Below are positions 16,901-25,109 of a DNA stretch of 36,349 nt, piece after piece; position 1 is the stretch's first letter, and each line of letters opens with the position of its first letter. The stretch is from Candidatus Cloacimonadales bacterium (GTDB lineage Bacteria > Cloacimonadota > Cloacimonadia > Cloacimonadales > TCS61), in NCBI GenBank assembly GCA_030656075.1, contig JAUSOT010000244.1:1-36349 (forward strand). The letters run 5' to 3'. The notes beneath the pieces were generated by a model, which saw only the letters and a program-made list of their open reading frames with translations, did not search any database and was not told the origin of the DNA. A program made the translations under genes and the position numbers.

Positions 16901-18176
16901 AAATTATTATGATGTTTCTTCCTTTGGTTCCGGTTTTCATCAGGTTGGAGTTTCGGCAGTTTTCACAACCGGAGAATCGGCAATTTCAGAATTGGAATAC
17001 GAAGATGGAAGTTCCTTATCTTCTAATATAACAGCCCATTATGCCCTGGATGGCGATGCAGTCGATTCCAGCGGAAATGGCTTTGACGGGCAGATAAACG
17101 GAGATGTCACTTTTGCTTTCGATGGTGTGATTGGACTTTGTGCGGAATTCGATGAAGATGCAGAGTATATTTTAGCTCCCGATGTTTATACTACTGAAGT
17201 TGAGAGATTTTCAGTTTCCTGGTGGCTGAATCCTGTAACGCATTCCGAGTGGAATCAGCAAGTTCGTTCAGCGGTTGGTTGGAATGCTTTCAATTTCCAC
17301 ACAACCAATGACGGAAAAATCTATGCCGGAACTGATACCGGAACGAGATTCACTCCCGATACTTGTTCGGAAGGGATCGTGTTGGATGAATGGCAGCTTC
17401 TCACTTTCACATTTGAAAATGGCTTTGCCGATCTCTATCGTAACGGCTTCAAAATTGCTCACAAAGAAAACATGACCATGTCGGTAGCCTGGGGTGGGTT
17501 TCAGATTGGTGCTGCCGATGCCAATACAATCGATGGAAAGGTAGATGATGTGCGGGTTTGGGAACGTTCGGTCGGACCGGCAGAAATTCAATATCTTTTC
17601 ACTGAAGATTATCCTTTCTGGGGAACGATAGAAGGGACAGTAACTTCTGCAATCAACGGAAATCCTGTGGAAGGCGCTGTGATTTCGGCTGGAATGTTTG
17701 AGGCTGTAACCGATGCCAACGGAGATTATTCGATGAGTGCGGCTGCCTGCACTTATGCTCGCATCGAATGTGCTTTCGAAGATTATGATGTTGAATTCGT
17801 GGAAGATATTGTTTTGGGTGATGGTGAAACAATGGTGATCGATTTTGAATATGGATTCACAGGAAGTGAAGAACCGGCAGTAATTCCGCAAGTTACAAAA
17901 CTTTACGGTAATTATCCCAATCCCTTCAATCCATCGACAACGATTTCATTCAGCCTAACCACAGAGAACACGGAGGACACGGAACTTGCGATTTATAATC
18001 TGAAAGGTCAGAAAGTAAAAGTTTTTTCAAATCACCAAATCACCAAATCACCAAATCAACAAATCGTTTGGGATGGAAAAGATGATAACAATCATCCGGT
18101 TTCCAGCGGAATTTATTTCTATCGACTTAAGGCAGGCACATTTACAGACGTGAAGAAAATGATCTTGATGAAGTAA
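13998..18176 (+). CDS. Secreted multidomain transglutaminase-like protein with Por/FlgD-type sorting tail
   Basis: A 1392-residue exported protein. GTG at 13998 is preferred over the ATG at 13980 because AGGAGG precedes it at a good distance and MKKLVFAVLLIFVFSVVYA is then an N-terminal signal peptide. Seen in order: a novel N-terminal region; a transglutaminase-like core (GRCGEYSDF with Cys341, DHTW with His369, and Glu383 in SWEP where the family normally has Asp); three CarboxypepD_reg-like beta domains (about 424-516, 644-724, 1208-1288); FN3-like stretches; a LamG-like domain (about 1013-1201); and a C-terminal YPNPFNPST sorting domain. It is probably surface-attached or secreted by a type IX-like route. 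The substrate is unknown. It interrupts the purine genes with no metabolic link. Confidence 0.82.
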   Translation: MKKLVFAVLLIFVFSVVYAEERGLTTRELKPVIEGIGGIVPAIAPQFSPNPGTKNMESLNREEWAVVDSIYLDTFIPAGNFYSGYYDNSTGTLSFEADLGTLIPEAEQAVAKAPAWLRVTLKNTLSQLDAVNQQKWADVINEAVDPYIDEIAFSIANISVEYLSSPYAYTELFTENAYLIYEYDADLSYVEVVDYGLSYVDDDYYSTTSYWKEDANGVLSQVEVPREIYYWYIVHPKITDEIPAYIDPEIVENNTTHNNNITSPEDGVFWRDYLYNHNDDGYPKLKYYLQNCDIVWNGTNLSIDTAVGAIKIWINQSMSFTSNSERPHQPVRIYAKHIGRCGEYSDFTSAATRIALIPSTGILCISGDHTWNEFWDEEWISWEPVNGYINNPLVYENGWGKVFGSVFEIRSDGVISPVTDRYSEGVADLNVYVVDADSEPVDGARILLGTSINGAPVGDNVGFTDNEGKYVFIVGDARDYYASVSSSIGNTAYELLVDDAQPGQTYTNTITLTGEMPILDFTAIATPNDPEDDWKIQAEFNFENQVIHGLIPFDDIDNSYFNHEKEDGLGNFFMCSETEFGNFSAGSIFSAFQEQIDVAAGNNEFNIPTGQNWYAVFDNGNNLNNPQHLSGWVTLSNYDEMAGSGVLSGTVTDPANAIPVVGATVTAGVFQATTDSDGNYSLDAVHPNTYDVIFEADGYFSYIENGVEVTVGGNVLLDVEMQELAFAPNAVNAVELENGNAFITWNQPEFFENITKKDNASARELTGYNILIGESGDENNVDEWAQIATGITTLEYEDSVWPMLPEGIYKYAVKAVYTDGILSLAGFSNKMYKDKFVTASVSVFTNSGDSPDGALVNLKNQDSPNSIYDYNEYVNDGTADFAAVFKGIYTMTVSLANFESYILPDIEIMDDVALQGLLYELIAEVRGLSVINYQVSWDAVPADSGNRSFQNYHVFVDDMTTPAATINENYYDVSSFGSGFHQVGVSAVFTTGESAISELEYEDGSSLSSNITAHYALDGDAVDSSGNGFDGQINGDVTFAFDGVIGLCAEFDEDAEYILAPDVYTTEVERFSVSWWLNPVTHSEWNQQVRSAVGWNAFNFHTTNDGKIYAGTDTGTRFTPDTCSEGIVLDEWQLLTFTFENGFADLYRNGFKIAHKENMTMSVAWGGFQIGAADANTIDGKVDDVRVWERSVGPAEIQYLFTEDYPFWGTIEGTVTSAINGNPVEGAVISAGMFEAVTDANGDYSMSAAACTYARIECAFEDYDVEFVEDIVLGDGETMVIDFEYGFTGSEEPAVIPQVTKLYGNYPNPFNPSTTISFSLTTENTEDTELAIYNLKGQKVKVFSNHQITKSPNQQIVWDGKDDNNHPVSSGIYFYRLKAGTFTDVKKMILMK
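18028..18065 (+). repeat. 8-bp tandem repeat inside the sorting domain coding sequence
   Basis: CAAATCAC is repeated three times, followed by CAAATCAA and CAAATC, 4.75 units. The unit length is not a multiple of three. Loss of one unit would shift the frame into a TGA at 18083-18085, before the end of the sorting domain. It encodes residues about 1344-1356 (SNHQITKSPNQQI). Confidence 0.85.
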
Positions 18177-18183
18177 AATAAAA

Positions 18184-18296
18184 AACTTCCGATTGTGTCC
18201 CGAAAATATCCGGGATTCATCGGAATGTTATAGACAGAATTATTCAAAATCAACATTCCGAAGTCAGCTTTCAAACTGATATTCGGAAGTTGGGAA
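18184..18296. repeat. Palindromic repeat, CCCGAA-hairpin family (copy 2)
   Basis: TTCCGAT...ATCGGAA encloses TCCCG...CGGGA; a second hairpin, TTCCGAA-G-TCAG...CTGA...TTCGGAA, follows and ends GAAGTTGG. Same block order as 3361-3464. It starts eight bases after the stop of the secreted protein gene and fills the gap to the Bro-N gene. Confidence 0.75.
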
Positions 18297-18309
18297 ATTG
18301 GAAAAGAAT

Positions 18310-19152
18310 ATGGATGAAAAAAAAAGTGTAGCTTTGTTTAAGCACAAAAAGGTGCGTCGTCATTGGGACGAAGATAAAGAAATTTGGTATTTTTCTGTCA
18401 TCGATGTTGTTGAGATTTTAACGGATAGTTCGAGACCTCGAAGGTATTGGAACGATCTGAAAACGAAGTTGAAGCTTGAAGGAAGTGAACTGTCCGAAAA
18501 AATCGGACACTTGAAAATGAAAGCTCCTGATGGCAAAATGAGATTAACCGATGTAGCCGATACGGAAACTCTTTTACGTTTGATCCAGTCGATTCCTTCT
18601 CCCAAAGCAGAACCTTTTAAATTATGGTTGGCAAAGGTTGGCTATGAACGAATAGAAGAAACAGAAGACCCTGAACTATCAATAGAACGAGCCATGAGAA
18701 CATATCTGCAAAAAGGTTATACTAAAGAGTGGATTAATCAACGCTTAAAAAGTATAGAAATTCGTAAAGAACTTACCGATGAATGGCAAGAGCGTGGGGT
18801 AGAAGAAGGATCGGAATATGCCATTCTTACAAACGATATTACAAAAGCTTGGTCGGGTAGAAGTGTAAAAGATTACAAAAAATTCAAGAATCTGAAAAAG
18901 GAAAATCTGCGGGATAATATGACAAATCTTGAAATCGTCCTGAATATGCTTGCAGAAGCAACAACCACGGAGATATCCAAAGAAAAACTACCAAAAGATT
19001 TTGAGGAAAGCCGGATCATTGCCAATCAAGGCGGCACTATTGCCGGTAATGCTCGTAGAGAAATCGAAGAGAAAACCGGTAAAAAAGTTATTACCAAAAA
19101 GAATGCAAAGCAGTTGCATTCGAACAAGCTGGAAGAAATTGAAAATAAATAA
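18310..19152 (+). CDS. Bro-N domain protein (phage-antirepressor/DinD-like)
   Basis: A 280-residue protein. The N-terminal about 115 residues form a Bro-N domain (KVRRHWDEDKEIWYFSVIDV, PRRYWNDLKTKL, DTETLLRLIQSIPSPKAEPF), a fold of phage antirepressors and baculovirus BRO proteins thought to bind DNA. The C-terminal half (NLRDNMTNLEIVLNMLAEA, GGTIAGNARREIEEKTGKKV) is a recurrent partner domain in bacterial homologues, some annotated as DNA-damage-inducible. TTG at 18298 is in frame, but the ATG at 18310 starts the conserved sequence. No phage genes are nearby, so it is either a solitary survivor or an independent regulatory or defence gene. Molecular role unknown. Confidence 0.8.
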   Translation: MDEKKSVALFKHKKVRRHWDEDKEIWYFSVIDVVEILTDSSRPRRYWNDLKTKLKLEGSELSEKIGHLKMKAPDGKMRLTDVADTETLLRLIQSIPSPKAEPFKLWLAKVGYERIEETEDPELSIERAMRTYLQKGYTKEWINQRLKSIEIRKELTDEWQERGVEEGSEYAILTNDITKAWSGRSVKDYKKFKNLKKENLRDNMTNLEIVLNMLAEATTTEISKEKLPKDFEESRIIANQGGTIAGNARREIEEKTGKKVITKKNAKQLHSNKLEEIENK

Positions 19153-19197
19153 AAAGTATAATAAAATCAATAATGAAAGTACAGGTTGGTTCCTCTA

Positions 19198-19242
19198 ATT
19201 TTCGTGGAAATCTTCGTGATAATTCGTGAAAATTAGTGGTTA
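19198..19242 (+). repeat. TTCGTG short-period repeat before purSL
   Basis: AATTTTCGTGGAAATCTTCG is followed by TGATAATTCGTGAAAATTAG and TGGTTAAA, a reordered relative of 7884-7914. It directly abuts the AAGGAG of purSL. Confidence 0.55.
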
Positions 19243-19252
19243 AAAGGAGTTT

Positions 19253-22240
19253 ATGAAAAACCAGATTCAACTTGTTTTAAAAGAAAATATCAGAGATGTG
19301 GAAGGTGAAAAGATCAGGCAGGAAGCAGCTAATTTTCTGCAGATCGACACGGGAATTGTGAAGACCGGCAAGATCTTCAATGTGATGTATGATCTCTCTG
19401 AAAAAGAGATCGAACTTTTTGCCAATCTGGGCTTGAAAGATGAGATTATTCACGATGTTTTCATCAATTCATTCTATCAGAACTCGAAATTCAAAACTTT
19501 TATTCTGATCGCCAGGCTGCCGGGTGTTACCGATGACGAAGGTGTTTCGGCGCAGAAAACATTAATCGACATTCTCGATCTCGATCTCGATGTAAACACT
19601 CAGCATATTTACACAGATGATATCTATCTTTTTGAGAAGGATTTAACTGATTCTCAATTGAAAGAACTGGCAGAAAAAATGCTGGGAAACAAGCTAATTC
19701 AGCACTTTGAATTTGGTAAATTCACGGGCAGGATCGACTATATTCCTGAAGTGAAAATAACTTCCGATGAGCAAGTAAAAATTATAGATTTGAATATCAC
19801 CGATGATGAATTGATGCGGCTTTCCAAAGATATGCTGCTGTCATTAAATTTAGAAGAGATGCAGGCGATCCAGGCACATTTTGCAGATGAAAAGGTGAAA
19901 AAATATCGTTCCGAAAAAGGGCTTTCTCTCGATCCGACCGATTGCGAACTGGAAGTGCTGGCTCAAACCTGGAGCGAGCATTGCAAACACAAAGAATTTT
20001 CTGCCACAATCAAGTACACGAACAAAGAAACCGGTGAAGAAAAAACCATCGATTCACTTTTCAAAACCTACATTCGCAAATCGACCGAGATCATTCGGGA
20101 AAGATTGGAAAAAGCCGGAAACAATTGGCTTCTGAAGATTTTCACAGATAATGCCGGAGTGGTGAAGATCAATGATGAATCTGTTTTTGTCTGGAAAGTG
20201 GAAACGCATAATTCTCCTTCTGCCATCGATCCTTACGGCGGAGCGATCACCGGAATTCTGGGTAATAATCGAGATCCGCTGGGAACCGGAATTGGTGGTG
20301 GGAAGCTGCTTTTCAATACAAATGTGCTTTGCTTTGGACCTCCAAATTATGATAAAGAACTGCTGCCCGGGCAATTGCATCCACGCAGAATTATGGAAGG
20401 CGTGCGTCACGGAATTGAGGATGGCGGCAATAAATCCGGGATTCCCACAGTGAACGGCTCGATCATTTTTGATGATCGCTACAGCGGCAAGCCGCTGGTG
20501 TATTGCGGCACCGGCGGAGTGATGCCCTACACATTGAATGGCATGAATTCCTGGCTGAAACCGATCGCTGCCGGTGATCTGATCATCATGGCAGGTGGAC
20601 GGGTGGGCAAAGACGGCATTCACGGAGCCACTTTCTCTTCAGCTGAAATCGATGAACATTCGCCGCAATCAGCCGTTCAGATCGGCAGCCCTATCACGCA
20701 AAAACTCCTGGGTGACTTCATGCAGGAAGCGGTGAAAATCGGTTTGATAAAATGTTCCACCGATAATGGTGCTGGCGGGCTTTCCTCGTCTATCGGAGAG
20801 TTGGCAACAATTTCCGGCGGCGCGATCGTGAACTTGGAAAAAGTTCCGCTCAAATATGCCAACCTGAAACCCTGGGAAATTTACATCTCAGAATCACAGG
20901 AACGCATGACTTTTGTAGTGACCAATGATAAAAAAGATGAATTGTATAATTTGGCCAAAGAGCGGGAAGTCGAGCTTTCCGATATTGGCATTTTCACCGA
21001 TAACGGATTCATTGATGTTCGTTTCGATGAACAATCTGTTGCTTTCCTGGATATGGAATTCCTGCATGAAGGCGTTCCCAAAAAATTTATGGAAGCTGTC
21101 TGGGAAAAACCGAAATTGACTGAACCGCAAATTCCATCCAATCTTGATTATAACGAAACTTTGGAAAAACTAATGGGCAGTTTGAATATCTGTTCCCGCG
21201 AAAATGTGATCCGACAATACGATCATGAAGTGAAAGGGAAAACTACTATCAAATCCTTGATGGGTCCGGACGGCAAAGCGCCCCAGGATGCTGCGGTGAT
21301 GCGCCTGAATTTCGATAGCTTTGCAGGAATTGCGGTATCAAACGGAATTATCCCGCGTTACAGCGACATCGATGCCTACGAGATGAGCGCCGGAGCTTTT
21401 GATGAAGCGATCCGCCAGATCATTGCCGTGGGTGGGAAGCTGCCCGATCCTGAAGATAAATCCAATCGTTTCTGGACAGTGAACGATAATTTCTGCGTGC
21501 CTGATTCTCTATATGATCCAAAAACAAATCCAGATGGAAAACTGAAACTGGCGAAATTGGTGCAAATGAACGAAGCGCTGTTTGATATGTCCACTTTCTA
21601 CAATATTCCGATGACATCCGGCAAGGACAGCATGAAGAACGATTTCAAAGCAGGAAAAATCAAGATTTCCGTGCCGCCGACTATTCTTTACTCGATGGTG
21701 GCAAAAGTGGATGATGTGCGCCGAAACGTGACCAGCGATTTCAAAGCAAGCGGAGACTTGATTTATCAAATTGGCCAAACATACAACGAATTGGGAGCTT
21801 CGGAGTTTTATCGTCTTTTTGATGAACTGGGCGCAAATGTGCCGAAAGTTCGCAAAGCAGATTCAAAACGAATTTATGAAAAAGTAATAAAAGCAAATGA
21901 TCAAAACCTCATCGAATCCAACCACGATATTTCGGATGGCGGACTGGCTGTAACTCTCACTGAATCTGCCTTTGGAGGAGGTTTTGGAGCGGAAATCTAT
22001 TTGGATAAATTATCCGATCTTGATCTGAAGGCAATTTTATTTGCTGAATCTCATTCCCGTTTTGTGTGCAGCATCAAGCCGGAAAATAAGACAGAATTTG
22101 AAAAATTGTTTGGAAAAGACGCCATGCTTTTAGGAGAAGTTATTAACGAACATAGATTAAAAGTGAAATTCCAAAATAGTGACGTGATAAATATCGAGAT
22201 GAATAAATTGAGAACGGCTTGGGAGAAGGGATTATTGTAA
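19253..22240 (+). CDS. purL: Phosphoribosylformylglycinamidine synthase, PurS-PurL fusion
   Basis: A 995-residue synthetase subunit converting FGAR to FGAM with ATP and ammonia delivered by PurQ. Small PurL is about 600-750 residues and the all-in-one form about 1300; here an N-terminal region of about 170-190 residues looks PurS-like and the glutaminase is separate, so PurSL is the best description. Motifs: LAQTWSEHCKHKEF, ETHNSPSAIDPYGGA (about residue 315), GTGIGGGKLLF, STDNGAGGLSSSIGELA, TSGKDSMKN and SNHDISDGGLAVTL. TTAAAAGGAG precedes the ATG at 19253. purQ should be the next gene but a SIR2-like gene intervenes. Catalytic motifs are intact. Confidence 0.95.
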   Translation: MKNQIQLVLKENIRDVEGEKIRQEAANFLQIDTGIVKTGKIFNVMYDLSEKEIELFANLGLKDEIIHDVFINSFYQNSKFKTFILIARLPGVTDDEGVSAQKTLIDILDLDLDVNTQHIYTDDIYLFEKDLTDSQLKELAEKMLGNKLIQHFEFGKFTGRIDYIPEVKITSDEQVKIIDLNITDDELMRLSKDMLLSLNLEEMQAIQAHFADEKVKKYRSEKGLSLDPTDCELEVLAQTWSEHCKHKEFSATIKYTNKETGEEKTIDSLFKTYIRKSTEIIRERLEKAGNNWLLKIFTDNAGVVKINDESVFVWKVETHNSPSAIDPYGGAITGILGNNRDPLGTGIGGGKLLFNTNVLCFGPPNYDKELLPGQLHPRRIMEGVRHGIEDGGNKSGIPTVNGSIIFDDRYSGKPLVYCGTGGVMPYTLNGMNSWLKPIAAGDLIIMAGGRVGKDGIHGATFSSAEIDEHSPQSAVQIGSPITQKLLGDFMQEAVKIGLIKCSTDNGAGGLSSSIGELATISGGAIVNLEKVPLKYANLKPWEIYISESQERMTFVVTNDKKDELYNLAKEREVELSDIGIFTDNGFIDVRFDEQSVAFLDMEFLHEGVPKKFMEAVWEKPKLTEPQIPSNLDYNETLEKLMGSLNICSRENVIRQYDHEVKGKTTIKSLMGPDGKAPQDAAVMRLNFDSFAGIAVSNGIIPRYSDIDAYEMSAGAFDEAIRQIIAVGGKLPDPEDKSNRFWTVNDNFCVPDSLYDPKTNPDGKLKLAKLVQMNEALFDMSTFYNIPMTSGKDSMKNDFKAGKIKISVPPTILYSMVAKVDDVRRNVTSDFKASGDLIYQIGQTYNELGASEFYRLFDELGANVPKVRKADSKRIYEKVIKANDQNLIESNHDISDGGLAVTLTESAFGGGFGAEIYLDKLSDLDLKAILFAESHSRFVCSIKPENKTEFEKLFGKDAMLLGEVINEHRLKVKFQNSDVINIEMNKLRTAWEKGLL

Positions 22241-22241
22241 C

Positions 22242-22258
22242 GCAAACATCTTGTTTGC
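22242..22258. repeat. Short hairpin between purSL and the SIR2 gene
   Basis: GCAAACA-TCT-TGTTTGC, a perfect 7-bp stem with a 3-base loop, fills the gap between the purSL stop and the ATG of the SIR2 gene. It marks the left junction of the inserted gene and could hinder initiation at that ATG. Confidence 0.7.
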
Positions 22259-24247
22259 ATGGAGAGAAATTTGGCAGTTATTGATCGAGTTGTAAATATA
22301 ATTCGCAATAAAAAAGCGATTATTTTCGCTGGCTCTGGAATGTCATATTATTCTAATTGTCCCACTGGCTCATCATTAGCTAAAATAATTCTTGAAACAT
22401 TTGATCCTGAGGATAGAGAGATATTTAAGGATTCAAAATTACCGGAAATATCTCAACATTTTGTTAATCTCAGAAACGGTAATAAAACTGAGATAATTTC
22501 ATTGTTAAAGAGCCAATACAAAAGACATTATAATTCGATTGAATATCATAAGAAAATATCTTTAATTCCACAAATATCAAATATTATTACTACAAATTAC
22601 GATTATTTATTTGAAAAAGCTTATTGCGACAGACTAGAAGCAATTTATAATGATTATGATTTATCACTGATAAGTCTTAATAAAGTACATTTATACAAAT
22701 TACATGGTGATTTTGAACATGCAGATAAAATAATACTAACTACTAGAGATTTTACTGATTTCTATAAAGAGATAAAAATAAAAATTATATGGTCTCAACT
22801 GGTTTCATTATTTACTGCTAATAGTGTGATATTTATTGGTTATGGACTTGAAGAGGAACATGTTGATGAAATATTTGATTTCGTTTACTCTAAATTAGGT
22901 AATTTTCAAAATGAATGTTTTTTTGTTAGCAAAACTATCTCTGAAGAAAAACGAAAGATGCTTAAGAAGTTTAAGAATATCACACCCATCGAATCCAAGG
23001 CTGAAGAATTCATAAAATCTATTTATGCCAGTATTCATAGACATCTTCTCTCTGATATTATTATAAGAAAAGTTGATGATTTAACCGCTAAACCAGTATT
23101 TGAAGCATTAAAGATAATTCCAGTATATACAATTGAGAATTCCAAAATGAAGAAAATTGAATTATTATCACCAAATCCAACAAAATTAAAAATGAATCAC
23201 AAATATGGTGAACTATTTAGGGAAATCTCTGAAAACTCATTAAACTCAAATAGATGTCTAATCGAAGTAAATCATGAAGACTTGAGAGGTGAATTTTCAT
23301 TTTCAACTAAGAGGGAAAAAGAATTAAAAGACTTTTTAACCGGAGAGAGTATTGAAGATTTTATTGTAAGTTCGGACGAGTTAAGGAAATTTGAATTAAA
23401 TATACAAGATTTACAAATAGCTGATTTTAAAGAAGGTGAATCGAAGAATTTACTGATAAGAAATAATCCTACTGAAGTTCATAAGAGTTTTCTTTATAAT
23501 GAAATTTCTGGGAGAATTGATAATGTACAATTTAAGATTTTTAAATTTCCTCAAATTGTACACATAGTTTGTGTGCACGACCAATTTAAAATTCATTATA
23601 AAATCAAATATTGTAAAGATGATGATGAATTTCAAGGAAATTTCACATATGAGTTTAGGTTAAAAGACTCGTCATTGGGTATTAAGCTATGTCAGTATTT
23701 ATTGAATAACGATGCTATTGAGTTTCCAACAAATAATGGAATAATGCGGTTAGCTAATTTTACAAATGATCCAAATAATATTGGTTTCCTTAAAAGTATG
23801 TCGGATGTTTTTGAAAAGATACATTTTATTGAAAATGTTATTGGCAAAACTCTTATAAATGATGAATCATATTACGACATAAGCTCTGATGATATTTTGA
23901 TTATTAATAGGTTGTTCTCCATTTTGCATGATAAACAAATCAAAACTAATTCAATAAAAACTAAAATAAGAATTATTAATGAGGAACCAATTCATAGGTT
24001 TATTGAAAACTCTTCTTCTGATGTAATTTTTAAACCTTCAGTTCCAGAAATTTTAGATTATAAGATATTTGATAAAAAAATAAAAATAAAAATTGATTCT
24101 TTTGAACTTCTTAATGCAAAAATTAAAAATTTGGATGAATTACTTAAGGCTATTCGTAAAGGTATTAAGGAAGTATTTGTTATTATTGAATCTCAGGACT
24201 ATATATTAATTAACAATATTGAAACAAAAGTTGAGGCATTACATTGA
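22259..24247 (+). CDS. SIR2-like domain protein with long unknown C-terminal region (candidate anti-phage NADase)
   Basis: A 662-residue protein. Residues about 15-250 are a SIR2_2-type domain: AIIFAGSGMS (20-29), ITTNYDYLFEKAY (110-122, Asn113), YKLHGD (146-151, His149) and VIFIGYGLEEEH (190-201). The Asn and His needed for NAD+ cleavage are kept, so an active NADase is plausible. Residues about 260-662 match no family I recognise; in known defence proteins such regions sense phage. GC is visibly far lower than in the flanking pur genes, which suggests transfer. The gene lies between purSL and purQ and its stop overlaps the purQ TTG start. The ATG at 22259 lacks a Shine-Dalgarno; TTG at 22271, six bases after GGAG, is an alternative. 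The SIR2 fold is firm; defence is inference. Confidence 0.85.
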   Translation: MERNLAVIDRVVNIIRNKKAIIFAGSGMSYYSNCPTGSSLAKIILETFDPEDREIFKDSKLPEISQHFVNLRNGNKTEIISLLKSQYKRHYNSIEYHKKISLIPQISNIITTNYDYLFEKAYCDRLEAIYNDYDLSLISLNKVHLYKLHGDFEHADKIILTTRDFTDFYKEIKIKIIWSQLVSLFTANSVIFIGYGLEEEHVDEIFDFVYSKLGNFQNECFFVSKTISEEKRKMLKKFKNITPIESKAEEFIKSIYASIHRHLLSDIIIRKVDDLTAKPVFEALKIIPVYTIENSKMKKIELLSPNPTKLKMNHKYGELFREISENSLNSNRCLIEVNHEDLRGEFSFSTKREKELKDFLTGESIEDFIVSSDELRKFELNIQDLQIADFKEGESKNLLIRNNPTEVHKSFLYNEISGRIDNVQFKIFKFPQIVHIVCVHDQFKIHYKIKYCKDDDEFQGNFTYEFRLKDSSLGIKLCQYLLNNDAIEFPTNNGIMRLANFTNDPNNIGFLKSMSDVFEKIHFIENVIGKTLINDESYYDISSDDILIINRLFSILHDKQIKTNSIKTKIRIINEEPIHRFIENSSSDVIFKPSVPEILDYKIFDKKIKIKIDSFELLNAKIKNLDELLKAIRKGIKEVFVIIESQDYILINNIETKVEALH

Positions 24248-25065
24248 AAAAAGTTAAAGCATTAATTATAACCGGTTTCGGCATAAACTGTGAGGAAGAG
24301 ATGGCAGCAGCTTATCGTTTGGCTGGAGCCGAAGCAGAGATTTATCATTTGAATGATATTTTTAACGGAATCGTCAGCATCCATGATTTTGATGTGCTGA
24401 ATTTTCCCGGTGGTTTTGCTTTTGGCGATGACCTCGGCTCGGGCAAAGTGCTTTCCAACAAGATGAAATTCAAGAAGATGAACGATGGCTGTTTGTTTAT
24501 GGATGAAATTCGCAAGTTCCTGGCTGACGGGAAATTCATTCTGGGAGTTTGCAACGGATTCCAATTCCTGGTGAAAATGGGACTTTTGCCGGATGTTGCA
24601 GGCAACTGGCAGCAGGAAGTCACGCTCACGCGAAATAATTCAGCCAAGTTTGAAGACCGCTGGGTTTACTGCAAAGTTAATCCAAAAAGCAACACACCTT
24701 TTTTGAAAGGAATTTATGTTTTGCCGGTTCCTGTCCGTCATGGTGAAGGCAAGCTTATCATCAAAGATGAAGAAATTAAGAAAGGAATCGTGGAAAAAGA
24801 TTTGAATTGTTTAAGTTATTGCGATGCGGATGGGAATATAACTGACAAGTATCCGCTCAATCCCAACGGTGCTGAGCTGAATTGTGCCGGATTGATCAAT
24901 TCTACCGGACAGGTTTTTGGTTTGATGCCGCATCCCGAAGCGTTCCTGAGTTTGTATAATCATCCCAACTGGGGGCAGATGAAACGGCGAAATCCGAACA
25001 TCAGCGAAGATGGCGATGGATTGAAGGTTTTCAAGAATATTGTGGAGTCTCTGACCTCACCTTAA
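24244..25065 (+). CDS. purQ: Phosphoribosylformylglycinamidine synthase glutaminase subunit
   Basis: This 273-residue class I amidotransferase hydrolyses glutamine to feed ammonia to PurSL. The nucleophile lies in GVCNGFQ (Cys103) and the His-Glu pair in MPHPEAF (His230, Glu232). The start is TTG at 24244, overlapping the SIR2 gene stop by four bases (TTGA); TTGAGG just upstream, inside the SIR2 coding sequence, can serve as ribosome binding site. Translation is therefore probably coupled to the SIR2 gene and no longer directly to purSL. The last residues (SLTSP) and the stop are read from the left end of the inverted repeat flanking the DUF559 gene. Confidence 0.95.
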   Translation: MKKVKALIITGFGINCEEEMAAAYRLAGAEAEIYHLNDIFNGIVSIHDFDVLNFPGGFAFGDDLGSGKVLSNKMKFKKMNDGCLFMDEIRKFLADGKFILGVCNGFQFLVKMGLLPDVAGNWQQEVTLTRNNSAKFEDRWVYCKVNPKSNTPFLKGIYVLPVPVRHGEGKLIIKDEEIKKGIVEKDLNCLSYCDADGNITDKYPLNPNGAELNCAGLINSTGQVFGLMPHPEAFLSLYNHPNWGQMKRRNPNISEDGDGLKVFKNIVESLTSP

Positions 25066-25089
25066 TCCTCTCCTGGGAGGAGAGGAAAC
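25048..25089 (+). repeat. Left inverted repeat of the DUF559 unit
   Basis: TCTCTGACCTCACCTTAATC precedes CCTCTCCT-GGG-AGGAGAGG (25067-25085). Its inverted counterpart is at 25504-25540. It overlaps the 3' end of purQ. Confidence 0.75.
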
Positions 25090-25109
25090 AGAATGGATGT
25101 AAGTTTGAA

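Noticed and set aside
18028-18065. Possible CRISPR-like array
   Set aside because: The units are 8 bp without spacers and lie inside a coding sequence; this is a simple tandem repeat.
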